A stretch of DNA of 64,000 bases from Neopestalotiopsis rosae (GCA_023078685.1 JALGAS010000003.1:5890001-5954000); one strand, 5' to 3'. Positions 11,238-22,913 are shown, counted from the first letter of the stretch. Made by a program: numbers and translations. Notes: a model not told the origin generated them from the letters alone.

Positions 11238-11239
11238 TA

Positions 11240-11605
11240 AGAACCCCATGGGGTCGACAAAGCTTGATTGAACTTGGCTAGCTTGGCTGTTTTGGCCGCC
11301 TTGGCATCTAGTCTGCACGATTCACGAACAATTAATCAACCGAGTCGCTATACTGAGCACTATCACGGCGCTTGGTTTAGCCGCTCGTTCCTCTAATTTG
11401 GAGATCATCGCGCTTGATAATTGAGCCGCGCCTGGTACCCATAATGACGCCAACAAAAGCCACCATCGTCTATTTACACCCATGTTCATGCTGTTGCGCA
11501 AAGTCATAAATAGCAAAACCATCCCGGCTGACAAGGACAAACATCCGATTCTCTTTGCAGATTGCACAGTCCGCCAATACTCATATCAAGATTTAAATAC
11601 TCGAC
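11240..11605. other. Dehydrogenase upstream region
   Basis: Upstream region of the plus-strand D-2-hydroxyacid dehydrogenase. Only short antisense ORFs occur and no gene was recognised. Confidence 0.5.
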
Positions 11606-12718
11606 ATGGCGACTCGAACTCCCTTCATTCTCTTTTTCAACCCCGTTCGGCATGCTACGACGCGTTTTGCAGAGCTACAGAAAATAGCAAGATGCGAGGT
11701 TGTCACAAGCAAAAGTAGAGAAGAATTCTTTCATGATGTCGCTGGCAAGTACAAGGACATATCCGTGATATACAGGACATCAGCAAGCGGAGCTGTAAGT
11801 AGAAAGCAATCGGGGTAAAGAGTATCGAGCAGAGAAACTAATGGTAAGATGCGGGGCAGGTAGCTGGCAACTTCGATGCCGATTTCATCAAGCAACTTCC
11901 TGCCACGTGTAAATACATATGCCATAATGGCGCTGGTAGGCTTTTCGATGCTTGGCCGTGCAATCGTCCGTGGTTGACATTTATGGTTAGGTTACGATCA
12001 GATTGACCCGGATGCGTGTTCGCAGCGCGGCATCACGCTCACATATGCGCCCGACGCTGTCACGGAAGCCACAGCAGATCTTGCCATCTGGCTTCTACTT
12101 GGCGCATTGCGCCAGTTGAATCCTGCTCTCAACTCGCTGCGCGCGGGAAACTTCAAAAAGGGCGTCGACTTTGGTCGGGATCCCCAAGGCAAGGTCCTCG
12201 GCGTGTTGGGCATGGGTCGTATCGGGCGCGCCATCAAGGCGCGGTGCGAACCTTTTGGTATTACCACCCAGTATCATAACCGCCGACCGCTAGCTGCCGA
12301 ACAGGCTGCCGGCGCCGAGTACGTTGCCTTTGAGAAATTGCTTTCTGAGAGCGATATCATCAGCGTGAACGTTCCATTGAACGCTGGTACACGACATTTG
12401 ATTGGGCCCAAGGAGATTGGCATGATGAAAGAAGGGGTTGTGATCATTAACACCGCTAGAGGTGCCGTTCTCGATGAAGCTGCGGTTGCAGAAGCATTAG
12501 AGAGCGGGAAAATCGCGGCGGTAGGATTGGATGTTTATGAGAAAGAGCCTGTGATCAATGAGAGGCTTCTCAAGAATGAGAAAGCACTGTTGATACCTCA
12601 CTTGGGTACTCATACCTATGAAACTCTGGAAAAGATGGAGACATGTGCCATGGAGAACGCTAGGAGGGCTGTCTTGGGATTGCCTTTGCTCACGCCCGTG
12701 CCAGAGCATGAACAATAG
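11606..12718 (+). CDS. D-isomer-specific 2-hydroxyacid dehydrogenase
   Basis: Exons 11606-11794, 11860-11935 and 11991-12718 (introns of 65 and 55 bp) give 330 residues, the normal family length. The NAD-binding loop is GVLGMGRIGRAI. The catalytic set is present: Arg in NTARGAVLDE, Glu in DVYEKEP and His in LIPHLGTHT. It reversibly converts a 2-keto acid and a D-2-hydroxy acid with NAD(P)H. The closest types by eye are glyoxylate/hydroxypyruvate reductases. It lies next to a malate dehydrogenase paralogue, which hints at organic-acid metabolism, but the substrate is not determined. Confidence 0.92.
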
Positions 12719-13549
12719 ATGTTTTTTACTGTTAGACGCATATCAATACAGAGTATCTTGTACTGGCGTAGTAAGTCCTACTACAGATTACTGCTCGTGA
12801 ACAACTTCTAGCTCTTCAGCACTCTCTCTTATATGTTGATGAAATCAATTATGCATTCTTCTTCGCTCGTTGAGAACTTCTCCCATCTGCCTGGCTCGGG
12901 TGAAGATTGGGAGGGAAGGGGGAAAAAAAAAGGTACAGATAATGTGCCCAAATTTCCGTAAACGAATATCTCCGTATTTGCTTGTCGAAATCGTGCATCA
13001 AACATGAGTTGTCGCCGCTAGTAGCGCAGATGAATGGGCTTGGGGGTATGGGACCCTAGTAGCTCTTGGTATGTAGCTGGCGCTAATTCATCAACACTCG
13101 TCTCTGAGTGTGCCCGGCACACAGTCGCATTAGGCGTCCATGCGAATCCATAAGCACAAGCCCGAGTACCAGGGATGAAAGGAAGAAGTATCAAATAGCC
13201 GTTACTCCGCACCAGTGGGTGCACTATACTTGCTATTCCCCTGAGGTTTTAGGACAGTGGCCAGTCATGGACCAGCTACAGCCTAAGGATGTGCGGCTGC
13301 ATTATCGGCTATACTGTGTGCCGTGCCATGCTGGCAAACAGTCCTCGAGCGGCACAAGAATCAGCCGCCCGCGCTTGTACCAGTGATTCCGCAAATGTGT
13401 ACGTAAGTGCAAAGACGAAAACGAAAACTCCTTGTTATTCCAACTGAACTATATCCAAGTATTTATATCTCGATATTTTCTTGGCGAAAATTGTTCCATT
13501 TGAGGTCAACGAATTCTTTTTCTCTTCCTAGACCAATCAAACTTTCACA
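12719..13549. other. Intergenic, malate dehydrogenase promoter side
   Basis: 831 bp between two plus-strand genes. It contains a short A-rich tract near 12923 and pyrimidine-rich sequence shortly before the downstream start. Short ORFs on both strands show no recognisable family. Confidence 0.5.
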
Positions 13550-14911
13550 ATGACCAAGATTGCCCTTCTAGGCGCCGCAGGTGAGTATAGCACGGCAAGA
13601 TGTGCCTTTTCAGTCAGAATTCTGCATCACAAATGAAAAGCTTCAAAGTCTATCAGTATTTGACGAGTTCTGTTTATTAACCCGACAAAGGCCAGATTGG
13701 GACTCCGCTGTCTCTGCTCTGCAAATCGGTAAGAATTGAACCCCTGAAGGATGGGTGCATAGCTACGACATGTGCTGACCATTTTATTCTCGTTGTTTTT
13801 AGAGCGATCTTTTTACTGAGATTGCCCTTTACGACATTGTCCATGTCCCTGGTATTGCCACGGATCTCAACCACATTGACACCAAGGCCAAGGTTACTGG
13901 ACACTTACCAAACAACGGTGGCTTGGTCGCTGCATTGAAAGATGCCGATATCATCGTTGTCACTGCGGGTATAGCAAGAAAGCCAGGCATGACAAGAGAT
14001 GGTAAGTATTGGATTTGCACATAACAGCCCTTTGTTAGTTGTTATTGCCCGCTGACAGTGCGCTTTCTAGATTTGTTTAAGGTGAGCTTGCCCAGTGGTA
14101 CCTTTGATCCAACTTTAGTTGACCGTGTCAGACTAACGCCAGCATCATCCGCGACATTTTTCAAGAGGTGGCCAGGACATGCCCGCAAGCGCTATGCTGC
14201 ATCGTCACGAATCCCGTAAACTCGACTGTCCCTGTAGCCGCGGAAGCTCTGCGCGAAGCCGGCGTCTTTGACCCGGCACGCCTCTTTGGAGTTACCACGC
14301 TTGACGTGGTCCGGGCCTCAACCTTTGCATCCCACGTTGATGGCAGCCTTGACCCTCGATCTATCAGAGTTCCCGTCATTGGCGGTCACAGTGGTGCTAC
14401 AATCTTACCACTTTACAGTCAGGCTGAGCCGCCCGTAAGTCTGGATGATGAAACCTTGGCGCAGGTAATTCATAGTAAGTCGTCTCGGTTGTTGGCTGCA
14501 ACTGCAGATATGGCTGTTAACCTTTCCTGCTCAGGGGTCCAATTCGGCGGCGATGAAATAGTCAAGAGTAAACAGGGAGCTGGCAGTGCGACAACCTGTA
14601 TGGCCTACGCAGGCTTTCGGTTCGTCCAGGCTTTGCTAACCGCGCAAGCGGGAACACCCGTAGTTGAAGAGGCTTATGTCTATCTTCCGGGTATACCAGG
14701 TGGTAGTACGCTTGCCGCCGAGCTTGGTGTTGACTACTTCGCCGTCAAGATCAAGTTCACGGAGAATGGGGCGAGCTGGGCACTGCCGATTGGTCAACTC
14801 TCAGAAAAAGAGCAGAATCTCTTGCAGGTAGCCGTTACAGATCTGCGTGCCAATATTGCGACTGGTCTGGACTTCATGGCTCAATACAAGGAATCATTAC
14901 GAGTCAACTAG
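13550..14911 (+). CDS. Malate dehydrogenase (LDH/MDH family)
   Basis: Six exons: 13550-13580, 13691-13728, 13803-14001, 14071-14081 (an 11-nt micro-exon), 14132-14474 and 14535-14911. They join in phase to 332 residues. The N-terminal Rossmann loop reads LLGAAGQIGTPLSLL. The substrate/active-site block is ARKPGMTRDDLF, the motif TTLDVVRAS holds the catalytic Asp/Arg pair, and IGGHSGATILPL carries the catalytic His. The last intron (60 bp, GTAAGT...CTCAG) has no stop and is a multiple of three, so it could be mistaken for coding sequence. It converts malate and oxaloacetate with NAD. GQIG replaces the usual GGIG and the gene lies in accessory surroundings, so this is probably a paralogue of the housekeeping enzyme. 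Confidence 0.9.
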
Positions 14912-14979
14912 ATTAAATGGATCCGAGACTCACGAAGGACAAAAGTCTATTTATGGTATCAATCTATAGTTACGAGTTT

Positions 14980-16557
14980 CTATACTGCAGTAGCGGCAAG
15001 CGTAGCGCACTGCTTATCGACATCTGACACCTTGACCGTCTGCACCGTCTTCTCTTGCGTACCCATAAGAAGCATATTACCAGTTCCAAACTCGATCCAG
15101 CCCCCAGATTCAGCGGCTTGTGAGTTTTTGGCAAATGCCAGCCACATGTCCTGCATGGTATTGCTCGTCTCGACTTCAAAGCTCGACGCGGCGCCGTTGT
15201 ACAGGCCCCGAGTTCCAAACACTTGCGGCAGCTCCGACATGTGGTAAGCGCCCTGCCAGAACAGGGGGCTGAGATCGGTAAAGTTACCGCCGTACTGGAA
15301 CAGGTACGTCTTGCGTTGTGCAGAGGCGCGTTCCAACGCCGAAGCATACGCAGGGCATTGGAAGAAGCCCAGTGTTGCCATGTCGGCCAGCGTCTGGTTC
15401 GGCCCCCTGTGCACTGGATCTGTGGAGGGCGGGACTTGGATGACGCCCTCGTTGGTGTTTGAGCCAAAGATGGATGGCTTGTCCGAGAGCAGACCCTTGG
15501 CGTATCGGTCCGTGTAGTTAGCAAACGCGACGATATCGTCCGGAGTTGCGATGAAATTCAGAGAGGGCGTGGTCATTGCCTCGGTGTAGTTGGTCAGGAA
15601 GTCGATAATGTCCTTTGCTGGCTTTGAACGCATACATGAAACTTCGCCGGCGGGATCAGAGGGGCAGCCCAGACCCTTGGCCACGGTGGAAAAGTTGGAG
15701 TGTGTTGGGTCAATCGTGGTCAATCCGCTGCCCAGAGGATACAAGGCGCTTCCAGAGTCGGAAATGAAGCCTTGAACAATAGGGTCAGTCGGAAACGCAA
15801 AGTTCTGCGCGTCGACAGCGCCTGCACCAGATGACTGGCCCCAAAGTACCATCCGGTTAGGGTCGCCACCAAATGCTGCAATATTGTCGCGAACCCATTC
15901 CATACCCATGCGCTGATCGAGTAGTCCGAGATTGGTTCGGTTCAGGCCCGCGCCGTTGGGAAATCCAAAAATGTTCAGTCGATACTGCACTGCGACGACA
16001 ATGTGTTCCTGGCTTCGCTGGATCCAGGCTGGAGGCTGCTGATACTCGATGCTGGAGGAGCCCTGTTGAAGTCCGAGACCATGGATCCATATGACGACGG
16101 GAAGCCCGCTTGATGCATTTGCTTTCGGTGCCCAGATGCTGAGCGAGAGGCAGTCCTCGTCCCATGGTGCCTGATTGAAGAATTGAGAGGGGAAAACGCT
16201 CCCGGTGCTCGCAGCTATCTGAGGGCATGCTTTTGGCGTGGTAGTAGCTTGCACCTGGATGTTGGAATCCGCCACGAGAGCCTCGGGAAGTTCGAATCGG
16301 AGAGCTCCTGTTGGGGCTTTGGCATAGGGGACGCCGAGGAATTGACGGACGTCGGGGTATGAGGAGTTCACAAAGCCTTTCGTGAGACCAGCGGCAGTTT
16401 GTACGGTCAGTCCGTCACTGGAAGCTCCGGTGCTCGAAGATGTTGCTCCATCGGGATGCTGCCATCGTGGCTGTTGCCAGGGCGGCAATGCTGCAGACTG
16501 ACTGGCGAAGAGTAGGAGACTGAAAGCCAGTGACTCGGTGCTCACTGAAAGTTTCAT
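14980..16557 (-). CDS. Secreted type-B carboxylesterase/lipase
   Basis: Single exon, 525 residues, with an N-terminal signal peptide (hydrophobic ESLAFSLLLFASQSAAL). Alpha/beta-hydrolase signatures are present: EDCLSLSIWAP near residue 134, and the nucleophile elbow GQSSGAG with Ser at about 242 (Gln replaces the usual Glu). An acidic residue lies in NTNEG and His in YHMSELPQVFG. The oxyanion loop reads HGLGLQQG rather than the common HGGGF. Several N-glycosylation sites are consistent with secretion. It likely hydrolyses extracellular esters; the substrate is unknown. The 3' end faces the malate dehydrogenase 3' end with a 68-bp gap. Confidence 0.92.
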   Translation of the reverse strand: MKLSVSTESLAFSLLLFASQSAALPPWQQPRWQHPDGATSSSTGASSDGLTVQTAAGLTKGFVNSSYPDVRQFLGVPYAKAPTGALRFELPEALVADSNIQVQATTTPKACPQIAASTGSVFPSQFFNQAPWDEDCLSLSIWAPKANASSGLPVVIWIHGLGLQQGSSSIEYQQPPAWIQRSQEHIVVAVQYRLNIFGFPNGAGLNRTNLGLLDQRMGMEWVRDNIAAFGGDPNRMVLWGQSSGAGAVDAQNFAFPTDPIVQGFISDSGSALYPLGSGLTTIDPTHSNFSTVAKGLGCPSDPAGEVSCMRSKPAKDIIDFLTNYTEAMTTPSLNFIATPDDIVAFANYTDRYAKGLLSDKPSIFGSNTNEGVIQVPPSTDPVHRGPNQTLADMATLGFFQCPAYASALERASAQRKTYLFQYGGNFTDLSPLFWQGAYHMSELPQVFGTRGLYNGAASSFEVETSNTMQDMWLAFAKNSQAAESGGWIEFGTGNMLLMGTQEKTVQTVKVSDVDKQCATLAATAV

Positions 16558-17571
16558 ATTGAAAGAAGTAATTAAGTTTTGAAATGATTGATCGTAATGC
16601 TATGATAATTTCGTGAATGAACTGAGACAACAAGACAACTTATAACAAACAGTTATGTTGCCGGAATGGCGCAGGCCAGCAGCCATGCAGGGACACTATC
16701 CACTATACTATACTGTTTCCCCGTTGGCGCATTCCACCAGGGTGATGATCACTTTCATAATTTCATAGATTCATGTAGCCAAGCCGGGCCGGAAGCCGAT
16801 ATCGTGACATTTCCTGTCGGTGCTTCAAGGCCCGCATCTGTTTATTTTTGTTTGTTTGTTATAGATCTAGAATGATGTGGCTGAAAACAGGAGTCAATAG
16901 ACCCTACGCGATCAAAGCTCACCAAACAATTTCGGCCGAAAAGCCTCGGCGATCTTAGTCTTGGAGCATGCCAACGTGGGTCTCGGCGATATCTCTGTGA
17001 GTTGGCGCCCAAAGACTAGAACCGTCTGCTAGAAATATAGTGCAGACCCCCATAGCCACCGCCTATGCTAAGCACTAACCTGTACTTGGACAACGAGATG
17101 AGTCCTACAAAAAAGCTTGTTTCGACGGTGCCACGTCTGATCAACTCCAGTTGGTCAACCGATGACTAGTTGTCCAAGAATAGCTCCCGTTCAAAATCCA
17201 AGGGACCACTGACCAAACAATCAAGCTTCCTGTCATCAACAGAAGCCTCAGCCATTTCAAACCTTGGCAGTGCCCGTAAGCGCAGTACCGGCAATCCTCG
17301 TTCCGTGCGCAGCCGCGCCCTCTGTTATTTTAGTGATGATTATCCAATGCACAATGGATTTAGCATCATGGTCCGGTTTTGCTTGTCTTTATAGAGGGTG
17401 CCCCGTTCGCACAAATCATTCGCGATCGACATCTTTTGACTTCATAAACAAGACAAACAGCCTATCCTACGCTAAGCACTACCCGTCCTCGCAGCACTTC
17501 ATTCTCACTGCATAATATTCTTCCTATCGATTCTCTTCTAATTTTTCCTTGGGACATTCTGATCAATCAAT
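16558..17571. other. Divergent promoter region
   Basis: About 1 kb between the minus-strand carboxylesterase and the plus-strand Rds1-like gene. It includes a short TTTG-type repeat near 16845-16860 and pyrimidine-rich sequence before 17572. No gene is supported. Confidence 0.5.
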
Positions 17572-18747
17572 ATGCGTGCCGGAGTACTGGGTACCGCTCT
17601 ATGTGCTCTTGGAGCATTGGGAGCCCCGAGTGCGCCAAGAAGTGTCCGGAGATTATCTCAAAGAGACCAAAAAGCATTTTCATTCCCTCTTTCAGATGGG
17701 TTTCCGAACATCGACGGAAACTCGAGCGCGCTTCAGGCAATACAAGCACAAGCTCATGGCACGCTGCCCAACGGTCCTCTGCCTAGCTCCATCACAGACG
17801 TTTCTGCAATAATCTGGTCACTCATCGCATTCAATGAGTTGTTCGAGGTGGCCTACTTCAGCAGCCTGATCAACAACATTACAGACAAGGTCCACGGATA
17901 TGAGGTTGGCAGCACCGCCGCCTCGGGTGTTGTCCTTAATGCGCTGCAGACAGTTCGGGCTCAGGAGGAACTACACGCTCTCGGCGCGAACGGTATTCTG
18001 AAAGCGGCGGGGCGGCACACCATCTCACCATGCGAGTACGTCTTTCCCGTGGACAACTTTGAGGACGCCATTGCCTTTGCGTCCACTTTTACCGATGTTG
18101 TGCTCGGCACCCTGCAAGAGGCCCAGACGAATTTCGGCCTCGACGGCGACGTCGAGTTCATTGGCCTGGTCGGCTCCGTTATTGGGCAGGAGGGCGAGCA
18201 GAATGGTTTCTACCGATCCATCGGCCAGCCTTCCAAGGTTCCTTCTGCACAACCCTTCCTAACTGCGGCGAGTGGTGTTTTTGCTCTCTCTGCATTGCAC
18301 CAGCTGGTCGTTGTTCCTGGGTCTTGCCCGGACACGATACCGATTCCCATCTTGGATGCGCTCAATGTCGACACGGACAAGATTAGCCCGCAAACCACGA
18401 AATTCAATTCAGCTTCTACACCAATGACACCAAGCTGGACACCGACAGCCTGAGCTTGGTTTATATCAACGGACAAAACCTCCCGCTTGTTGAGAAGCTA
18501 TCTGGGGTCAGGTATGTTTCCACCCACGTCGCAAAATAATCAATTAGGTGTTGAACGATATGCTGACTTGACTTTGTACAGCAACCACAATGGCATGGTT
18601 CAGTTCAGTGCTCCATTCCCATACCAACAGTTTCAGATGGACGGCCTTACTCTTGCCGCTGTGACTAAGAGCTCTGGGCCGTTTGCGAATGCTAGTGACG
18701 TTGCGGGGAACGCTCTGTTCGGTCCTGGCATCATCAAGGTCGATTAA
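17572..18747 (+). CDS. Rds1/LsdA-like ferritin-fold secreted protein (frameshifted)
   Basis: Signal peptide (MRAGVLGTALCALGALGAP), then a ferritin-like helical domain: IIWSLIAFNELFEVAYFSSLI, VLNALQTVRAQEELHA with a ferritin-type Glu/His pair, and VIGQEGEQNGFYR. This matches the fungal stress- or sexual-development-associated Rds1/LsdA family. The first frame stops at 18453. The family-like C-terminal part (QFSFYTNDTK... to VYINGQNLPLVEKL, then after intron 18512-18581 HNGMVQFSAPFPYQQF to GPGIIKVD) lies in another frame starting about 18404. Total exon length is one base short of a multiple of three, so a one-base deletion near 18400-18410 explains it. It is either a real lesion or a sequence error. 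Confidence 0.8.
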
Positions 18748-19476
18748 TACAATTATCATCGCCCGATATATATAATGATGGAGTCAATTAGACTATCTAG
18801 GTAGACAACATTGTGCTTGATTAGTTCGGCTTGGCGTATCGGTGGTTTTCAGGGACATGATACATTATATAATATAATGATAGGTTTAATTGAGCTCACC
18901 ATATTTATTTTCATTCTATATACGACTTCCATCAAAATATCAAAATTAAAGAGGTCCATGAAAAGTTTATTTCGAGTTCTTAGACCCCAATTGCTCTCGT
19001 CGGTTGACCAGAATATATGGAGTAGATGTCTATACCAGTACATTAGTTCCACGACGACGTGACGCATACCAGCATTCATTACCGGAACTGTCCAGAAGAC
19101 AAATGTGTATTATTAATGATTTGTCCAGTCTGAGGCACCAAGTTTAAAAAGACCTCATAGATTCATTGAGATGGAGATCATTGCGCCGGGTGTTTGGATT
19201 TGTAATCCTCCTGAGGCGAGTTTTACTCCAGCGCCGCTGATTTGACATGGGCTTCGCAACTCAGCTGCAGCCAGCTGGGGATTTGGACCTGGGGGAAGGG
19301 TCTGGGGGTGGAGGCGCGGGGTAGGTGAGCCTATAGTTAGCGCTCACTCTCGATTTTTCTGCTGGGTCATCTTATTATTCATCCCAAGCAGAAACCTTCA
19401 AGCAGAAACTTTTTGCTTGCAATTGGTCCTGCCATTATTCTGAATACACCAATTGAATGGTCTATCTGGCGACATC
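18748..19476. other. Intergenic, MFS promoter side
   Basis: 729 bp. The first part is AT-rich (about 18750-19000) and the part before the next gene is G-rich near 19270-19325. No coding region was recognised. Confidence 0.5.
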
Positions 19477-20976
19477 ATGGATACAGCAGCATTCAACGGT
19501 CTTTTGCTGATTCAGCCACAACAAGATAAACTTCCGAGCCAACCAGAGAGAGCTTTTTCTGTGAGTCACCATGGTGCTTCACATGAATCTGAACCGATTG
19601 AGCTCGCCAGCTTGAAGCCCACAAATCCGACAGTCGCTGGGCTGGCTAGAACAGAGGCCGCTGCAAGCACCGCCGCCTCGCCCGTCGCGGATGATGAGGT
19701 CGAACAAGTCTTCCCGAGCATCTTTAGCTCCAAGAAAGATAGGCTCCGGCTCGCCGCTTGTTGCAGCATGAGCTTTACGGGCGGGTTGAATGATTCCGCT
19801 GCCGGTGCACTCATTCCTTACATGGAGACGTGAGTTTACCTCATGATTCAGTCAATAGTCTCGAAATTGACTCTTGATAGGCACTATGATATTGGATATG
19901 GCACTGTATCTCTCATTTTCGTGGGCGTTGCCTTGGGCTTCATCACGGCCGCGCCATTTGTCGACAGCTTGCAAGCAAAGTTTGGACGCGCCAAGGCTTT
20001 TGGCATTTGCATGTTGTTCCTGGTCGCGGGATACATCCCAATCATTTGCGCCGTGCCAATCCCAGCCATTGTTGTTTCATTCTTCTTCGTCGGCTTTGGC
20101 TTGGCGACTAGTCTTTCCATGTACAACGTCTTCCTGGCTAATCTCCAGAACGCGGGAACGGCGCTGGGCATGGTCCACGGATCCTATGGGGTGGGAGGCA
20201 TAGTCGGCCCGCTCATCGCGACAAGCATGGTTTCCAATGGCGTTCTTTGGAGCATGTATTACCTCGTCACTCTCGGATTTTCTGTTTTCAATCTTGCATT
20301 TGCCCCATGGGCGTTCTGGACCATTGAGCAGGAAATGCAGGACGAACTGGGACTGATCGAGACCAACACGACCCAACGTGGCGCACAACAGCTCAAGGGC
20401 ATGATCAAGGCTTTCCGATCAAAAGTCGTGCTACTGGGAGCTCTCTTTATCTTTGCCTACCAAGGATCTGAAGTATCCATTTCTGGCTGGGTCATTTCCT
20501 TCCTCATCACCATTCGCAATGGTGACCCATCACGCGTCGGTTACGTTGCATCTGGTTTCTGGGGCGGCATCACTCTTGGTCGATTCTTCCTCTCGCCCCT
20601 CGCGGCCCGAATCGGCGAGAAGAAATTCGTTTACGGGATTGTCGCGGGCGCGGCGATCTTTGAGCTTCTAGTATGGCTTGTTCCCAACGTCATTGGAAAT
20701 GCAGTCGCTCTAGCCATCGTCGGTCTTCTTCTCGGTCCGGTCTATACCGGCGCTGCCGTCATTTTGACCCGAAACCTGTCGAGAAAAGAACAGGCAAGTG
20801 GCATGGCTGTAATCAGTGCTTTTGGCAGCTCAGGTGGCGCTCTGGCCCCTTTCACGACGGGTATCCTCGCTCAAGCTGTCGGCACATTTGTGTTGCACCC
20901 TATCGCCATTGGCTTATTTGGAGTGATGATGATCAGCTGGTTCTGCATACCGACACCACGCAAGAGAACCGAGTAG
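19477..20976 (+). CDS. MFS transporter (fucose-permease/Bsc6-like type)
   Basis: Exons 19477-19829 and 19881-20976 (51-bp GTGAGT...GATAG intron) give 482 residues. A polar N-terminal tail of roughly 80 residues precedes 12 hydrophobic segments. KFGRAKAFGICM resembles the loop 2-3 MFS motif. GTALGMVHGSYGVGGIVGPL and GRFFLSPLAARIG are typical of the fucose-permease/bypass-of-stop-codon-6 group. The frame is open a few codons upstream from a TTG at 19453, but the first ATG is 19477. The substrate is unknown. Confidence 0.88.
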
Positions 20977-21182
20977 ATCTTGCTGAACATGGCACAAGCA
21001 TGGGCCAATCAAGAACAGGCTTATCATTCCTTGAGTCACAATCTCTTAGTACTGTTTAACACCTAAGATTGCAAGAGATAGAGTAACTAGATTTCATATT
21101 CATAGGTAGACTTGAATGGCCTTAAGACGAAGAAAGTTATCATAACATAATGTCCATGCGTGAAGTCGTGCGTGGGAATTCC

Positions 21183-22913
21183 TCAAAACTGCAGTGTTTT
21201 CCAGTCCTTCGAGCGCTCCCAGGCCCCTGCTATCTTGAGACAGGTCAGGTCATCAAATTGTTTCCCGACGATTTGCAAGGCAGTCGGCAGCCGAACTGAT
21301 TGATCATCTGGAGCGGGAACAAAACCAACGGGAACCGATAGAGCTGGATGACCAGTCGCATTGAAAGGAGCCGTATTGAGCACTGTACCAGCCATGCGGG
21401 TAAGTCTCTCCAACGTTGAATAGTCTCCGCCCTCACGGAAGCTAGGGGTGGCGGGAAATGGTATGGTCGGCATGACGAGGACGTCCACGCCAGCCAGCGC
21501 GGCATCATAAGCTCTGGTGTACTTTCGGAGCAAGTTGGATGCCTTGGCACTGACCATAGCACCGTACTTTTCAGTGACGTAAAGATACTTCATGTACATG
21601 TTTTGAGCACCCGGGCCCCAGGTATCGAATCTTTGTTGTGGGACCGTATTCCCCGGACCACCAGCTCTGTCGGTCATGTAGAGTTCTTTGCGACCAGTCC
21701 TGTCACCGAGAAGCCCATCTCTCGCCCCGGCCAATGCTTGAGTGCAAGTCCATGGGGCACAGACTTGGTTGTGCTCTGGAACTGATACTTGCACCACTTC
21801 AGCTCCAAGAGCAGCCAGGTCTTCAATGGCAGCGCGGACTGCCTTTTCGACATTTTCATCTAGCACGCTCAGCTCAAATCCCTCTTTGAGGATGCCGACT
21901 TTGATGCCTTGAAGTGGCTTTGGCGACGACTCCGACGCAGTCATGAAGGCATCTAGTGACGTTGAGAACTTCAGAGACTTTTCAGGCAGCATTCGGGGTT
22001 GCCGGTCGTCCATACCATCGGGACCAGCAATTGCCTCTAGAAGCAGGGCATTGTCCCGCACCGTTCGGGTCATGGGCCCACAGTGGTCAATGTCCGCGTG
22101 CAGTCCGAGAATTCCACTGTAGGGAACCAAGCCCCAGGTAGGCTTGAGACCAACAAGCCCGCAAAACGTGGATGGAATTCTTACTGAGCTAGACAAAGTA
22201 TTAGTCATGTAGAGGAGCACCACTTCAGCGCTGTATCACTCACCCTCCTTGATCGCACCCGAGCGCCATATCTGCCGAACCCGTAGCCACCACACGGCCA
22301 GAGCCACTGCTGGAGCCGCCGCATGAGTAGTAGTCGGCATATGGGTTGTGTACTATGCCCGTCCATGAAGTATCCGAGGAAGGCTCCATGCACGCATTTT
22401 CGCAAGTCGCCTTGCCGACAATGATTCCCCCAGCATCCATGATCCTCGTCGCGACCGTAGCATCGTACTCGGGAACCCATTCCTTACCCAGAGGATCCAT
22501 TCCATTCAAGCAGCGCATGCCTGCAAACGCGATATTGTCCTTGAGGGCAACTTTCTTGCCAGCGAGCAGTGAGCTGACCGGCGCCGTGCTCTGGGCGACA
22601 CAGGTAATGGCCCATCCGCCCTTGTCGCTCTCCTCGGCATTCGCGGGGATCTTGACTTCCGTCCTCGGATACTTGGTCAGGTCGGGACGGGGAAGGTCGT
22701 CCTCCTGGCTCAAGACGTCTTGTATGCTGTCCTCGAAAGAGCCCAGTAGTGTACACCAATCGTGGACGAGGGCATCTGACTGAGTCAAGCCCGCTTTCGC
22801 CAGTAGGGCCTTGACTTCCTCCGGCTTGAGTTTGGAGCCGCTGGAGTGTGTTAGTCAATGGTGCCTTCACTGGTAGCCTTCGCGACTTACGTTGGGGCTG
22901 ATACTATCGCCAT
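21183..22913 (-). CDS. Amidase signature (AS) family amidase
   Basis: Three exons, 22913-22891, 22840-22244 and 22188-21183 (introns of 50 and 55 bp), join in phase to 541 residues. The Ser-cisSer-Lys triad is visible: Lys in VALKDN, cis-Ser in the Gly/Ser-rich loop CGGSSSGSG, and the nucleophile in CDQGGSVRIPS, which is rebuilt across the second intron. FCGLVGLKPTWGLVPYSG follows as in broad-range and nitrile-linked amidases. It hydrolyses an amide to an acid and ammonia. It lacks the C-terminal domain of allophanate hydrolase. It lies about 5 kb from the LamB/LamA pair, so a role in amide or lactam nitrogen use is plausible but inferred. Confidence 0.92.

Larger units (their letters stand above)
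9378..11239 (+). mobile_element. Fot1/pogo-like DNA transposon, copy A
   Basis: Complete Tc1/mariner-superfamily element of 1858 bp (9380-11237). It is bounded by TA target-site duplications at 9378-9379 and 11238-11239. Its terminal inverted repeats match perfectly over 44 bp, then differ by one C. One uninterrupted transposase gene fills the interior. Intact ends, TSD and ORF suggest recent insertion and possible autonomy. It sits in the presumed shared promoter of the sugar transporter and the D-2-hydroxyacid dehydrogenase; removing it leaves about 757 bp between their start codons. Confidence 0.95.

Noticed and set aside
19453..19476. Upstream TTG start for the MFS transporter
   Set aside because: Fungal nuclear genes start with ATG. 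The first in-frame ATG is at 19477.
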